Assembly: GCA_963580285.1 (NCBI GenBank)
Contig: OY757010.1
Span: forward strand, 73,188,738-73,252,737
Length of the DNA: 64,000 nucleotides
Source: Lucinisca nassula
Taxonomy: Eukaryota; Mollusca; Bivalvia; Lucinida; Lucinidae
Reading direction: 5' to 3'
In this document: one piece after another, positions 41,320 through 50,379 of the stretch
Numbering within the stretch: position 1 is the stretch's first letter
How the letters are laid out: each line of letters opens with the position of its first letter
Translations under genes and position numbers: made by a program
The notes under the pieces: generated by a model
Seen by the model: the letters and a program-made list of their open reading frames with translations, nothing else
Told to the model about the DNA's origin: nothing
Database searches by the model: none

Positions 41320-42725
41320 TGCCCTGAGACAAAGGCTCCGAGGAAACCTCCGTCCGTCGTCAGTCCGTCCGTCCGTCCGTCCGTCCGTCCATCATTTTCA
41401 AATGACTTCTTCTCTGAAACCACAGGACCAATTCCAATTGAATTTCATTTGCAGCCTCCTGGCAATGGGGGAAAGAAAGTTTGCAAGTATGGTCTAGGTC
41501 ACATGACCAAGTTGACCACCATGCCCAAATAGCGTAATTTTTTTTAAAATCTTCGTCTCCAGAACTACTGGGCCAATTGTCTTGAAACTTGGTATGTATC
41601 ATCGGGTGACTCAGTACTACCCAGTTTGCAAATATGATGACCCAAAAGTGACCTTGACCTATTTTCTGCAAATGTCAAATTTGGTTCCTTAGGCTTTTCG
41701 ATGGGAAAAGGGTAAAACAATGCATTTTAATATATTGTGGTCTGTGACATGAGAATGAGAAAAAAATGTCTATGAATGCTTAAGGTCATTCACTGACCTT
41801 GGCTCAAGGTCACTCGAATTGTAGGTCGATTGACATTCCAAAATAAATTTTCTCTGAAACCACTGGGCCAATTTCAAACAAATTTTATATGCAGCCTTAG
41901 GACAGTGAGGAAACAAAAATTTATTCGAATGGTCCAGATCACATGACCAAGATGGCCACCGTGCCCATATATAGTAAAAAATCTTAAAACTCTTCTTCTC
42001 CAGAACCACTGGGTCGATTGTCTTTTAACTTGGTATGTAGCATCGAGTGACTGAGCACTATCAAGTTTGCAAAAATAACGACCCAAAGTTGACCTTGACC
42101 TATTTTAAGCCAAGGTCGAATTTGGCTCCTTAGGCTTTTCAATTGACATCATGTAAATCAATGCATTTTTTTTAAAAAAAGATGTGGTCTGTGATATGAG
42201 AATGGGTAAAAAATGAATGTCTGTCAATGCTAAGAGTCGGGGTCATTCACTGACCTTGGCCGAAGGTCACTTGTATTGCAGGTCTATTGACGAATTAGAA
42301 TAAATTTTCTCTAACAGCACTGGACCTATTTCATTTAAATTTCATATGCATCCCTAAGAAACTTAGGTAACAAAAATTATTCGGATGGTCCAGGTCACAT
42401 TACCAAGATAACCGTCATGACGAAATATGGTAAAAACCTAAAAAATATTATTCTCCAGAACCACTTGGCCGATTGTCTTGAAGCGTGGTATGTATAGCAT
42501 CGGGTGACTGAGTACTACCAAGTTTGCAAAAATGATGACCCTAGGTTGACCTTAGCCTATTTTACGCTAAGACCAAATTTGGCTCTTTAGGCTTTTCAAT
42601 GGGAAATAGGTGAATCAATGCATTTTTTTTTTCGAAAAATAGTGTGGTCTGTGATAAGAGAAAGGGTGAAAAAACGAATGCCCTTGAACGCTAAGGGTCA
42701 AGGTTATTCACTCACCTTGGCCAAA
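41320..42725 (+). repeat. CCGT microsatellite and three units of the 447-bp array, copy 2
   Basis: Same layout as 31979-33395, with several indels and substitutions between copies (more than in the gene), as expected for unconstrained sequence. Confidence 0.85.
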
Positions 42726-42901
42726 CGTTTAAAATTAACTAACTAAATATTTCGTTGTATATCTCAAGGCATTTCAAGTGAACAAATGACATTAGAATGT
42801 GATTGTTGGTGTATGTTGGGGTTATTACCATACTTCTGTCTTTCTTTCTTGTTTCGTAGAGTGGTTTTCTGTTGATAACTGGTTCGAGAATACCATTATT
42901 C

Positions 42902-44212
42902 TTAGTTGCCTCGATTTGGAATTTGCAAAATTTTATTATATTCTGTACTGTTATGATAAGTAATGATTTTTGGAAGTGTTTTGTTTTTGTCGAGTCTTTT
43001 AAGCAGTGATCTGGCTTTGTCCAGGGCTTCTCCCGGTGTAGTTGCGAATTCAACGTTCTCGAGACCCTTTGTCCAGGTGTCCCTATAGTGTGATATTTTG
43101 TGGTTGACGGGATCAAGAATAACATGAGGAATTCCACACAGTGTTGACAGGATATGTCCATGAAGTCGATCGGTGATTACAACTCGCCCTCGCAAAAGGA
43201 ACATCATGCCGTTAGCCGTTATGAGAAAAATATTTTCCAAAGTTCGTTGTTCCCGTGGGGTATTCCAATTCCTCCAGTCGGCTACAATGACTTCTGGAGG
43301 CTTGGCGCTCGCTGGTAGTTTGTAATGTGGAGACTCTTTGTCATTCCGTTGTATCCACATTATATCATGCATAGGCTGCATAAAGCGCTCCACTTTGCCG
43401 ATCTGAAAGGCCATGTCTGGTACCAAAATAGGACGTGTTTTAGGAAAAAGTTCTAACCCCTTTTCAAATGAAAACTGATCGCGATAACAAAATGTTAGTC
43501 TTGGGTGGATACTGTAAATCGATTTAAAATGTTCCACGTGTTTTTTTGATGAGTCTATCCACAAGCTCTGTGGAAACAGGATCACCTCATAATCCATGAA
43601 CATTTTGAGAATTCTTTCACGAAAGACATCCTGGCCCGTATATGACAATAAATTCCCCCCACCGTGGAGCAAAATGACTAATGTCTCGTTCGTATATTTT
43701 TGGACTACATATCGTGCATACTTGGCAGCTTCTTCAGTATTTCTTTTATCTTCAAGGTGGTAAACTAGTTCAATATTTAATCTCCGAAGAAGGTTTACCT
43801 CTCCTACTCCAATGGCAGGGTCGCCTTTGTTTTCAAATCCAGCAATATTCAACAACATTGCGTACTTATATTTCCCAATAAGTTTTCTAAATATATTCAA
43901 AAGAATTCTTTGTGCTTCTTCTATCACTTCAAGTTCACTTTTAAGTTTCAGACTCAAATTATTCACCATCCTGTTGTGTGACACCAGATCTAATTTGTAA
44001 AACTCGGAAACATTTGCTTCGTGGTTGAGATTCAGGTTCACATCGCTTGATGTCTCACTCTGTGATTTCAGATCATCGGCGTGGAAAACAGGCACATTAA
44101 CAATATCTAATTGGGGTAGTGGTGTTTTTAATAGGATAGGATCACAATAAAAGTTTCGCCAAATAAAGACATAAAGAAGTGTCAGGATGCCCGTTGAAAG
44201 GCACACAACCAT
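42902..44212 (-). CDS. Polysaccharide pyruvyl transferase-like type II membrane protein
   Basis: 436 codons from the preferred start. Known family role: PS_pyruv_trans enzymes (bacterial ExoV/CsaB types, fission yeast Pvg1) move pyruvate from phosphoenolpyruvate to a sugar as a ketal. Seen here: a short N-terminus and hydrophobic anchor at residues 2-19, then a stem with potential N-glycosylation sites (NVS, NLS, NET), fitting a Golgi-lumen enzyme. Domain landmarks are GDPAIGVGEV (130-139), HGGGN (183-187), FPQS (213-216), VPDMAF (264-269) and TDRLHGH (347-353). The coding region has no introns. An in-frame ATG at 44260 would add 16 residues, but a good splice acceptor at 44236 lies between, so the start at 44212 is preferred. 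Substrate unknown. Prokaryotic origin is possible but unproven. Confidence 0.88.
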   Translation of the reverse strand: MVVCLSTGILTLLYVFIWRNFYCDPILLKTPLPQLDIVNVPVFHADDLKSQSETSSDVNLNLNHEANVSEFYKLDLVSHNRMVNNLSLKLKSELEVIEEAQRILLNIFRKLIGKYKYAMLLNIAGFENKGDPAIGVGEVNLLRRLNIELVYHLEDKRNTEEAAKYARYVVQKYTNETLVILLHGGGNLLSYTGQDVFRERILKMFMDYEVILFPQSLWIDSSKKHVEHFKSIYSIHPRLTFCYRDQFSFEKGLELFPKTRPILVPDMAFQIGKVERFMQPMHDIMWIQRNDKESPHYKLPASAKPPEVIVADWRNWNTPREQRTLENIFLITANGMMFLLRGRVVITDRLHGHILSTLCGIPHVILDPVNHKISHYRDTWTKGLENVEFATTPGEALDKARSLLKRLDKNKTLPKIITYHNSTEYNKILQIPNRGN

Positions 44213-44234
44213 CGCCTTGTGTATCGTTCGTATG

Positions 44235-44246
44235 CCTGAAACGAAA
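44235..44246 (-). promoter_or_regulatory. Likely 3-prime splice site before the pyruvyl transferase exon
   Basis: On the minus strand TTTCGTTTCAG, then GCATACGAACG. The pyrimidine-rich tract and CAG support an acceptor with the exon starting at 44235, giving a 23-base 5-prime UTR portion before the ATG at 44212. The upstream exon was not identified. Confidence 0.5.
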
Positions 44247-44424
44247 TGATTATAATTCAACTAGGAATATGACGTAATTTAAGCAAAAATGCATCAACAC
44301 CGATGCAACTACGCAACGTTGTATCGACGTTGTTACGTCATGGATTACACATTGTGTGCCTCCTAGACTAATTCTCATTTATAGTTATTAACTGTTCTAG
44401 AATTCTGATTGGTGAAGAGCATAC

Positions 44425-44640
44425 CACGCGCAGGGACATAAATTATCATTTTTCCATGCGATATCCCCCTCTGACGTCACTGTTCAAACGTGCAAGTGCA
44501 TTTACGGAAAGCAACTCTAGAAGACACGCGTAGAGCCATAAATTACCACGTTCCCCTGTAATGTTCCTCCTCTTACGTCACTGCTCAAATGTACAAGTGC
44601 ATTCACTAAATGAATCTCTAGAAGTCAGAGGTCAGTATCA
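44425..44640 (-). repeat. Two tandem 105-bp units with CRE-like sites, copy 2
   Basis: As 35090-35300. TGACGTCA at 44472-44479 is kept. Confidence 0.5.
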
Positions 44641-44663
44641 TAAAAATCATTTGTTGCCCGTGT

Positions 44664-44942
44664 CATTACGATAACACACCCATGCGTCATAGTACATTTT
44701 TCACATCTCCAAAATGACTACTTTTGTGTGGAATATCTGTGATAATTTTTTAATAAATGCTCAAAACATAGGGTGCGGGTGCTCGTTAGAACCGCCTCAT
44801 CGAGGCGATTCTAATGAGTACCCACAACCTATGTCTTGGAGCAGAAATAAGGAAATTAATATCTACCCCTTTAAACCCCAGTTTTCTCTACATTAAGTTG
44901 GGTTTAGCGGGGTCTTCACCAAACGGACTTGTTCACGTGATA
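44664..44942. mobile_element. M2 MITE
   Basis: As 35329-35607. The right K1 arm reads GAGGCGATTCTAATGAGTAC, i.e. it has the A/T variants typical of M3, while the left arm keeps the M1/M2 form. Confidence 0.9.
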
Positions 44943-46133
44943 GTTAGAAGAAAATGACGATTTGTTCACCCTATAAAGGTTATAGTGCCCTCGGGTCATT
45001 CGGGTGAAAAAATCGTCAAATTCCCATACACACTGGGCAATAAATGAATAATATACACTAAGCGTACACAGTTTAAGCATATCTTATGGAAATATTCTGC
45101 AACATAAAAAATCTACTCGCAGTACTGGTTAGCGCAAATATAAATCCAGTCATACCCCTTGACAGGTGATTGTGTTGAGCCACAGTCTCTTAAAAGCATA
45201 TCATGACCTTTCTTCTAAAGCTTACATGACCAGAAATAATGGTTACTTTTCGAAAAAAGCAAAAATCACAGAAAGAAAATGTGACTGGCAGTTCAATGAG
45301 ACTGTTCACAACTAGTACTGGAGGTACCATAATTGCTTACGCCCCATGCTACAATGTGCTCTATAAACAACAGAAGTGAAGACAGCGATCAAGAAATGTT
45401 ACAATTACCTAAGACCTCCCATCCAAGACACCAAAGGGAGACAAAACCAACATAAAAAAAAATCACCATGATTAAAGCGGAAAACAAAAAGGAAAACTAC
45501 TTTCCACATAACGGCAAAACGGTTATCCAAAATTGGAAAACATTAGCAGTGGTAGTAGTAGTTTATTTCGGCATAAACATATACAATGTTCATCGCCTCA
45601 GTTGGCGGACTTTGCACAACACTGGATACCGAAAATACAAAGAATAAAAATGGATCTATATTTCATAATTCTTGCATAGATCAGATTGATCAACTGTTTG
45701 CATAGAAGAGCATGTACAATGTATGATCATTGCGTTTAATAGGTTCATAGAGGAAAAAGAAAATCGATAATGACACAAGCGACACACCATACTATTGATT
45801 TGAACTACACACATTCATGTTCCGTGAAAATCATGCTGACCTAGCTTAATTGAGCCGCGTCACGAACCAAGATTTTTTTCTTTTGTTACTGGGAACCATA
45901 ATAACGCAAAACAGCCAGTGCATTCGCACAGTCTGATCGGCGTTTCTGTTGTTTGCTCCCATTATGATAATCATATAGTTGCTTTGCTACGGTTTCTGTG
46001 TTCGAAACCAACAGTCTCCTCAATTTCTCAGGCACAGCATATAGACCCAGCAGGCATGTTTCTACGCGACGGGATACAGCTATGCTGCGTCACTCGACCT
46101 GGTTTAAAAATGACAGTATGGGATGCTCGTATC
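44943..46133. other. Non-coding flank, copy 2
   Basis: Counterpart of 35608-36785, including the dispersed repeat at 45375-45540. No gene recognised. Confidence 0.6.
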
Positions 46134-46137
46134 TTAA

Positions 46138-46329
46138 CCCTTGTTCTGCTGAATATTCATATATGCCACACCCACTACCGATTTTCAACCAATCAGATTA
46201 CTTGATGCAAATTATTGCAACAAATTCACAATCTGAATGGCAAACAATGTAGATCCTGATCAGAAGCCATCTGAACTGGATCTACATTGTTTCAAAGAAA
46301 AGGCATATCCGGGCTCAGCAGAACAAGGG
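46138..46329. mobile_element. M4 MITE, shortened K2 hairpin
   Basis: TTAA at 46134-46137 and 46330-46333. As 36790-36994, but the hairpin lost 13 bases at its apex (ATCAGAAGCCATCTGAACTG). Confidence 0.9.
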
Positions 46330-46402
46330 TTAAGAAAACAAAACAGAACAAATGTTGTGGAAATATTCGTGAAGTCATCTATTCTGTCATGTGGATTATA
46401 TA

Positions 46403-46755
46403 GAGGATCTTACATGAGTGCTCATGTATTATTGAATTTATTAAACGAGTTGAGGAGGAGGGATAAAATGCGAGGCTTTGCCGAGCATTTTATCCCTTTA
46501 CCTCAACGAGTTTAATAAATTCAATAATACATGAGCACGAATGCAAGATTCTATTTATCATATGACATTTAAAGCGCATTTTGTTCACGAGGGTTTACAA
46601 AAATGTCAATATTTCGCCGGTAGTCGTACATGTGAAGTTACTGGACGTATCTAGCTAATTTGCATATTTAATCCACTAGTGGATTATCGAAAATATTACA
46701 TGGCGTTATTACACTCTCAGACGCGACGTCATATGATAAAATACATTTTTTATTG
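46403..46755 (-). mobile_element. M8 palindromic MITE
   Basis: Duplicate of 37070-37425. Confidence 0.82.
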
Positions 46756-46799
46756 AAAAAAAAAATCATCCTTTGAATACTACAAGTGCTTTGTTTGTT

Positions 46800-46970
46800 T
46801 GTATTGGAGTTTAAAGGCCCAGTAAACACTATTTAGGTCATTTTAGCCGGTAGATTTACCTAGCCACACTTTTCCTGGACAGGCTTATACGTAAGCGGTT
46901 AACCAGTACAGTGCACATTCTTTCACCAGAGACTGACAACTGCCCTTCTTGAACCAGTGGAAATTGCAAG
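46800..46970 (-). mobile_element. S2 SINE, head missing
   Basis: Duplicate of 37475-37640. Confidence 0.82.
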
Positions 46971-47330
46971 TTCTATGGCGGAATGTCACAGTTTCAACTG
47001 GATTCAGGGCTAGGCTGCATCTGTGCGCGCTTGGCGTGTTTCATAGTTAAACAAAGTTATTTCTCAGTTCATTTGCACTATAAAAAAAATTGGCAGTTCT
47101 TTTTTAAAATGCTTTCTTGAGAAGAAGTCATCAAATTGATGAATTTTCGCTACGTTGGCCATACACAATAATATCGAGGTAATATTTCTCTCCTAATTTT
47201 ATCTATATAGGGGGCAAACCATCAAAAAATGATATTCGTTTTCAATTGTTTGCATGTTACATTGGTGCATATTCTGACATTACGTTCTATATTTATACAT
47301 CTCTCTTCTTCTATTTCAAGGGCCCTGCTA

Positions 47331-47421
47331 GCATTCTACATAAATCTACAGCGGGCCGTTAGCGGCCCGTCAGCTACCCTGACGGGCCGCTAACGGCCCG
47401 CTGTAGATTTATGTAGAATGC
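47331..47421. repeat. Perfect palindrome, 43-bp arms, 5-base loop
   Basis: Arms start GCATTCTACATAAATCTACA and continue GCGGGCCGTTAGCGGCCCGTCAG; the loop is CTACC. No mismatch in 43 pairs. The outer flanks GGGCCCTGCTA / TACTGGGTCC continue the symmetry loosely. Likely a very young or conversion-homogenised hairpin element. Confidence 0.95.
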
Positions 47422-47499
47422 TTACTGGGTCCGGAATGCGCAGAGCATCTAAATCGGGTTAATGCTACCCTGTGTTTAACATTCTTAACACATTATAAG

Positions 47500-47895
47500 T
47501 AGTTTTCCATGTTCAAAATAGAAGTGGAGGCAATGACCAGGAATCGATACAATTAACCCACAGCTCCCATCAGAGACACCAAAGGGAAAGAACCACAAAC
47601 ATGAAACAACAGACCCTAATGCAAACATCAATAGCGGAAAGCCAAAAGGACAGTTACTTTCCCACAAAATGGCCAATAGGCTATCCAAAATAAAATAATA
47701 TAAGCGACACAAACACCCAAAGACAAACCATAACAAAAATAAACCGCGACAGAATAACCACATTGGAACGGTCAGCGGAAACGAATTCCACTGGGGGCTT
47801 AAATCGATTTTACGTGGCCACAATCCTCGCCCTTACTTCCGTCGCGATTACTACAAATAATTTGTTCAGTCCGCATGAAGGCCTCCTAACTCATC
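47500..47895. repeat. Dispersed repeat, also at 57095-57475
   Basis: About 390 bp shared almost base for base: CAATGACCAGGAATCGATAC, CACCAAAGGGAAAGAACCAC, CAGTTACTTTCCCACAAAAT, AACGAATTCCACTGGGGGC, GATGAAGGCCTCCTAACTCA. A shorter relative is in the 8.3-kb copies. Family unknown. Confidence 0.75.
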
Positions 47896-48029
47896 AGTGC
47901 AACATCTCCGTGAACACAAAAATCAAACGACCAAAGAGATGAAACAACGGTGAGGACTCGACAGCACGAAACCACTGAAATGCTGGAGCAAAAGAAAACC
48001 AACAGTTCGACTCCGATGGGCCCGACCAG

Positions 48030-48310
48030 CATCACGTGAACAAGTCCGTGAAATGAAGACCCCCCTAAACCCCACTTTATATAGAGAAAACTGGGGTTTA
48101 GGGGGGTATTCATTATTTTTTTCTTATTTCTGCTCCCAGACATAGGTTGTGGGTACTCGTTAGAACCGCCTCATTGAGGCGGTTCTAACAAGAACACACA
48201 ACCTATGTTTTGAGCATTTATAGGAAAAATATCAAGGATTTTCATCAGAAAAGTAGCCATTTTGGAGATGTGAGAAATGCACTATGCCATACGGGTGTGT
48301 TATCGTAATG
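48030..48310. mobile_element. M2 MITE, inverted
   Basis: Ends CATCACGTGAACAAGTCCGT and GGGTGTGTTATCGTAATG. K1 at about 48145-48205 (GTGGGTACTCGTTAGAACCG; right arm slightly altered). Confidence 0.9.
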
Positions 48311-48655
48311 AGAGACAGAGCATCAGGTACCAACCAACATAAGCCGTTACGTTGGAACCATCATTGATTCTGAGGCCTGACTCACCGGCGTGCAATTAAA
48401 GAGGGAAGCAAAGTTGCCAACCGTGATTGGGTTAACTACCATGCATGCAGTCTGCCGTATAACATTTAAATGAGGCGATTGTCAGGGGTACCAACAATTT
48501 AGGATTCCAAAACCACCAGTTATGACCCTTCGTAAATTTGGGCATTAGTACATTGTATGATTTGTGATGCATAGCATATCTTTAGAGCCATGTTTGCTAG
48601 GGATTTTTAATGTCATATATAGAATAGATGACGTTTTTTTTTTTTTGGGGGGGGG
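48311..48655. other. Unrecognised non-coding sequence
   Basis: No element recognised. Confidence 0.45.

Positions 48656-48659
<4 letters not shown>

Positions 48660-48713
<54 letters not shown>
48660..48713. repeat. (CT)27 microsatellite
   Basis: An uninterrupted TC run preceded by T and G homopolymers (48635-48654). Confidence 0.97.
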
Positions 48714-48716
<3 letters not shown>

Positions 48717-49005
48717 ATTATGCGCCTTTCCTGAGATATGACCCTTGTGAAATTTTTTTATGAAATCTCGTCGGCAATAAAAGCTAAGCCTTTAAACTTG
48801 ATGAATGGATTGGAAGTGATGGGTAGATAAACTGATCAGCTGGTAAATTAAAAAAAAAGTTTATGAATTGTGGCCATTTGTAAATATTGGGATTTTTATC
48901 TTGTCAGCAAAGTAAGTTCGAAAATTTATTGAAGGTAGAGCTTTGAAACTTCGTGGATAGATTCTTTTATTTATTTATGTGTTTATTTTGATTTTTTTTT
49001 TTGTT

Positions 49006-49165
49006 CATCACCCAAACACGCCTATATAGTTTTGCCTCCCTTTAACCCCACTTTTGTATAGTAAAACTGGGGTTTACAGGGGTATACCTTATTTTTCTTT
49101 TTTCTGCTATATTTTTTTCGGCAGTAAAGTTTAAAATGTATTTGTATAGGCGTGTTTTCGTAATG
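49006..49165. mobile_element. M1 MITE without the K1 hairpin
   Basis: 160 bp with good ends (CATCACCCAAACACGCCTAT and ATAGGCGTGTTTTCGTAATG) and both subterminal blocks. The sequence jumps from TTCTTTTTTCTGCTAT to the other flank TTTTTTTCGGCAGTAAAG with no K1 arms. Confidence 0.9.
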
Positions 49166-49424
49166 TTAGCCCTTCAAATACATTTGGGCCTTTTAACCAT
49201 CTCATCAACTGTGTAGACTGCTGCCGTGAAAGTTGATAGGTTGATAGTCATAAGGACCTACTTAACTTAAAAAAAGTTGTTGTTGTTTTGTTGTGTTGTT
49301 GTTTTTTCTTGAAATATGGCCTTATGAAAATCTAAGCACTTTAGTCATGTAAAGTCATGTAAAACTATTAGGGGCGGCAGTGTTAGGGGCATATATTTTC
49401 ATAAACACCAGCTCTAGTTTCTCT

Positions 49425-49565
49425 TATTTCGAGCCGAGGTGGGCAAAAACCGGATCCGGAGAAAAAACACCTAACCTTCCATTGCAGAACTTGGCGTCTC
49501 ATATGTGACCCGACCCAAGCTCGGAACCGATTGTCAGCGCTTTTATCCACCAGGCCACGGATGCC
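49425..49565 (-). mobile_element. S3 SINE fragment
   Basis: GGTGGGCAAAAACCGGATCC, GCAGAACTTGGCGTCTCATA, B-box remnant and GCCACGGATGCC head end. Diverged copy of the 21982-22229 family. Confidence 0.75.
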
Positions 49566-49639
49566 CGCGAATATATGATTTGGAGTATAGGTAAGATTAT
49601 TTATGTATATACCCGGTAATATCAGTTTATCTTATAAAG

Positions 49640-49880
49640 TTTGTTATTAATTGATTATCCTATATTACACAAGGTCAACCAATATTCAAAAATCATAAAT
49701 CATGTTTTTAATTGCGTCAATTAATAAAATTGTCATTAATCAAGTAATTTCGTATTGGCCCAGTTACAGGTCCTCGGTCAGTTGTATTGGCCTCGGCCTT
49801 CGGCCTCGTGCCAATACAGCAGACCTCGGACCTGTAACTGGGCCAATACGAAATTACTTGATTAATAACATTATAGTATA
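49640..49880. mobile_element. M7 element with perfect outer palindrome
   Basis: 49737-49864 has 37-base perfect arms starting TAATCAAGTAATTTCGTATT and an inner hairpin on GGCCTCGGCCTTCGGCCTCG. The flank (CATAAATCATGTTTTTAATT) matches that of the M7 copies in the 8.3-kb unit, so the element extends beyond the palindrome. Confidence 0.85.
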
Positions 49881-49984
49881 CAATGATGTAAAAGGGACAA
49901 TATAGATGACCTCAGTCAATATAAACAATAAAGAACCATTACATAGTCATTTTGCACAACACTTTTCATCTTGATAACAAGTAT

Positions 49985-50165
49985 GTGTAATGAATAGCCC
50001 ACTAATGAGAAAAACTGGGATTTTCAGGGGTATTCAGTACATTTTTCTTACTTTTGTTCCAAGATATAGGTTGTGGGTACTCGTTGGAACCGACACAATG
50101 ATGCGGTTCTAACGAGCACCCATAACCTATGCTTTGAGTATAAATAAGAAAAAAATATCTAACTA
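49985..50165. mobile_element. M2-like MITE fragment with decayed K1
   Basis: AAACTGGGATTTTCAGGGGT, TTTCTTACTTTTGTTCCAAG, then K1 with several mismatches (ACTCGTTGGAACCGACACAA / ATGCGGTTCTAACGAGCACC). Confidence 0.75.
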
Positions 50166-50169
50166 CTAA

Positions 50170-50379
50170 TCTCTATTTACTAATATTGCAGCACCCCCTG
50201 GCGGGGATTATGTGCAGGTATCCGGTGTGCTTCAGACCGGGCGTCAGTGCAGTGAAAAATTAAAAGACAGTATAGTCAGATAAAAACAGGTGAACGTGAA
50301 ATAAAGACGATAGGTTAAAATGTTAAAAGTCCATTGAAGACAAAGTGCAAGATAAAAGGTTAAAAACAATGCTTCCGGT
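50170..50379 (-). mobile_element. LINE L2 3-prime untranslated region
   Basis: Sequence between the RT ORF end (stop at 50380-50382 in the repaired frame) and the neighbouring MITE. Contains the non-coding GCACCCCCTGGCGGGGATTA and A-rich stretches. The exact 3-prime border is not certain. Confidence 0.5.

Larger units (their letters stand above)
38791..47072. repeat. Tandem segmental duplication, copy 2
   Basis: 8.28 kb. Starts at GGCGTAGTCTCGGTTCCGCT, which is the apex of the palindrome at 27498-27614, and ends TCTCAGTTCATT, where 37742 ends. It lacks the internal 1.87-kb duplication. Carries the intact pyruvyl transferase gene. Confidence 0.93.

Noticed and set aside
47485..47823. 112-codon minus-strand frame rich in hydrophobic residues
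   Set aside because: It lies wholly within a dispersed repeat (47500-47895). The copy at 57095 has no matching long open frame, so no constraint is evident.
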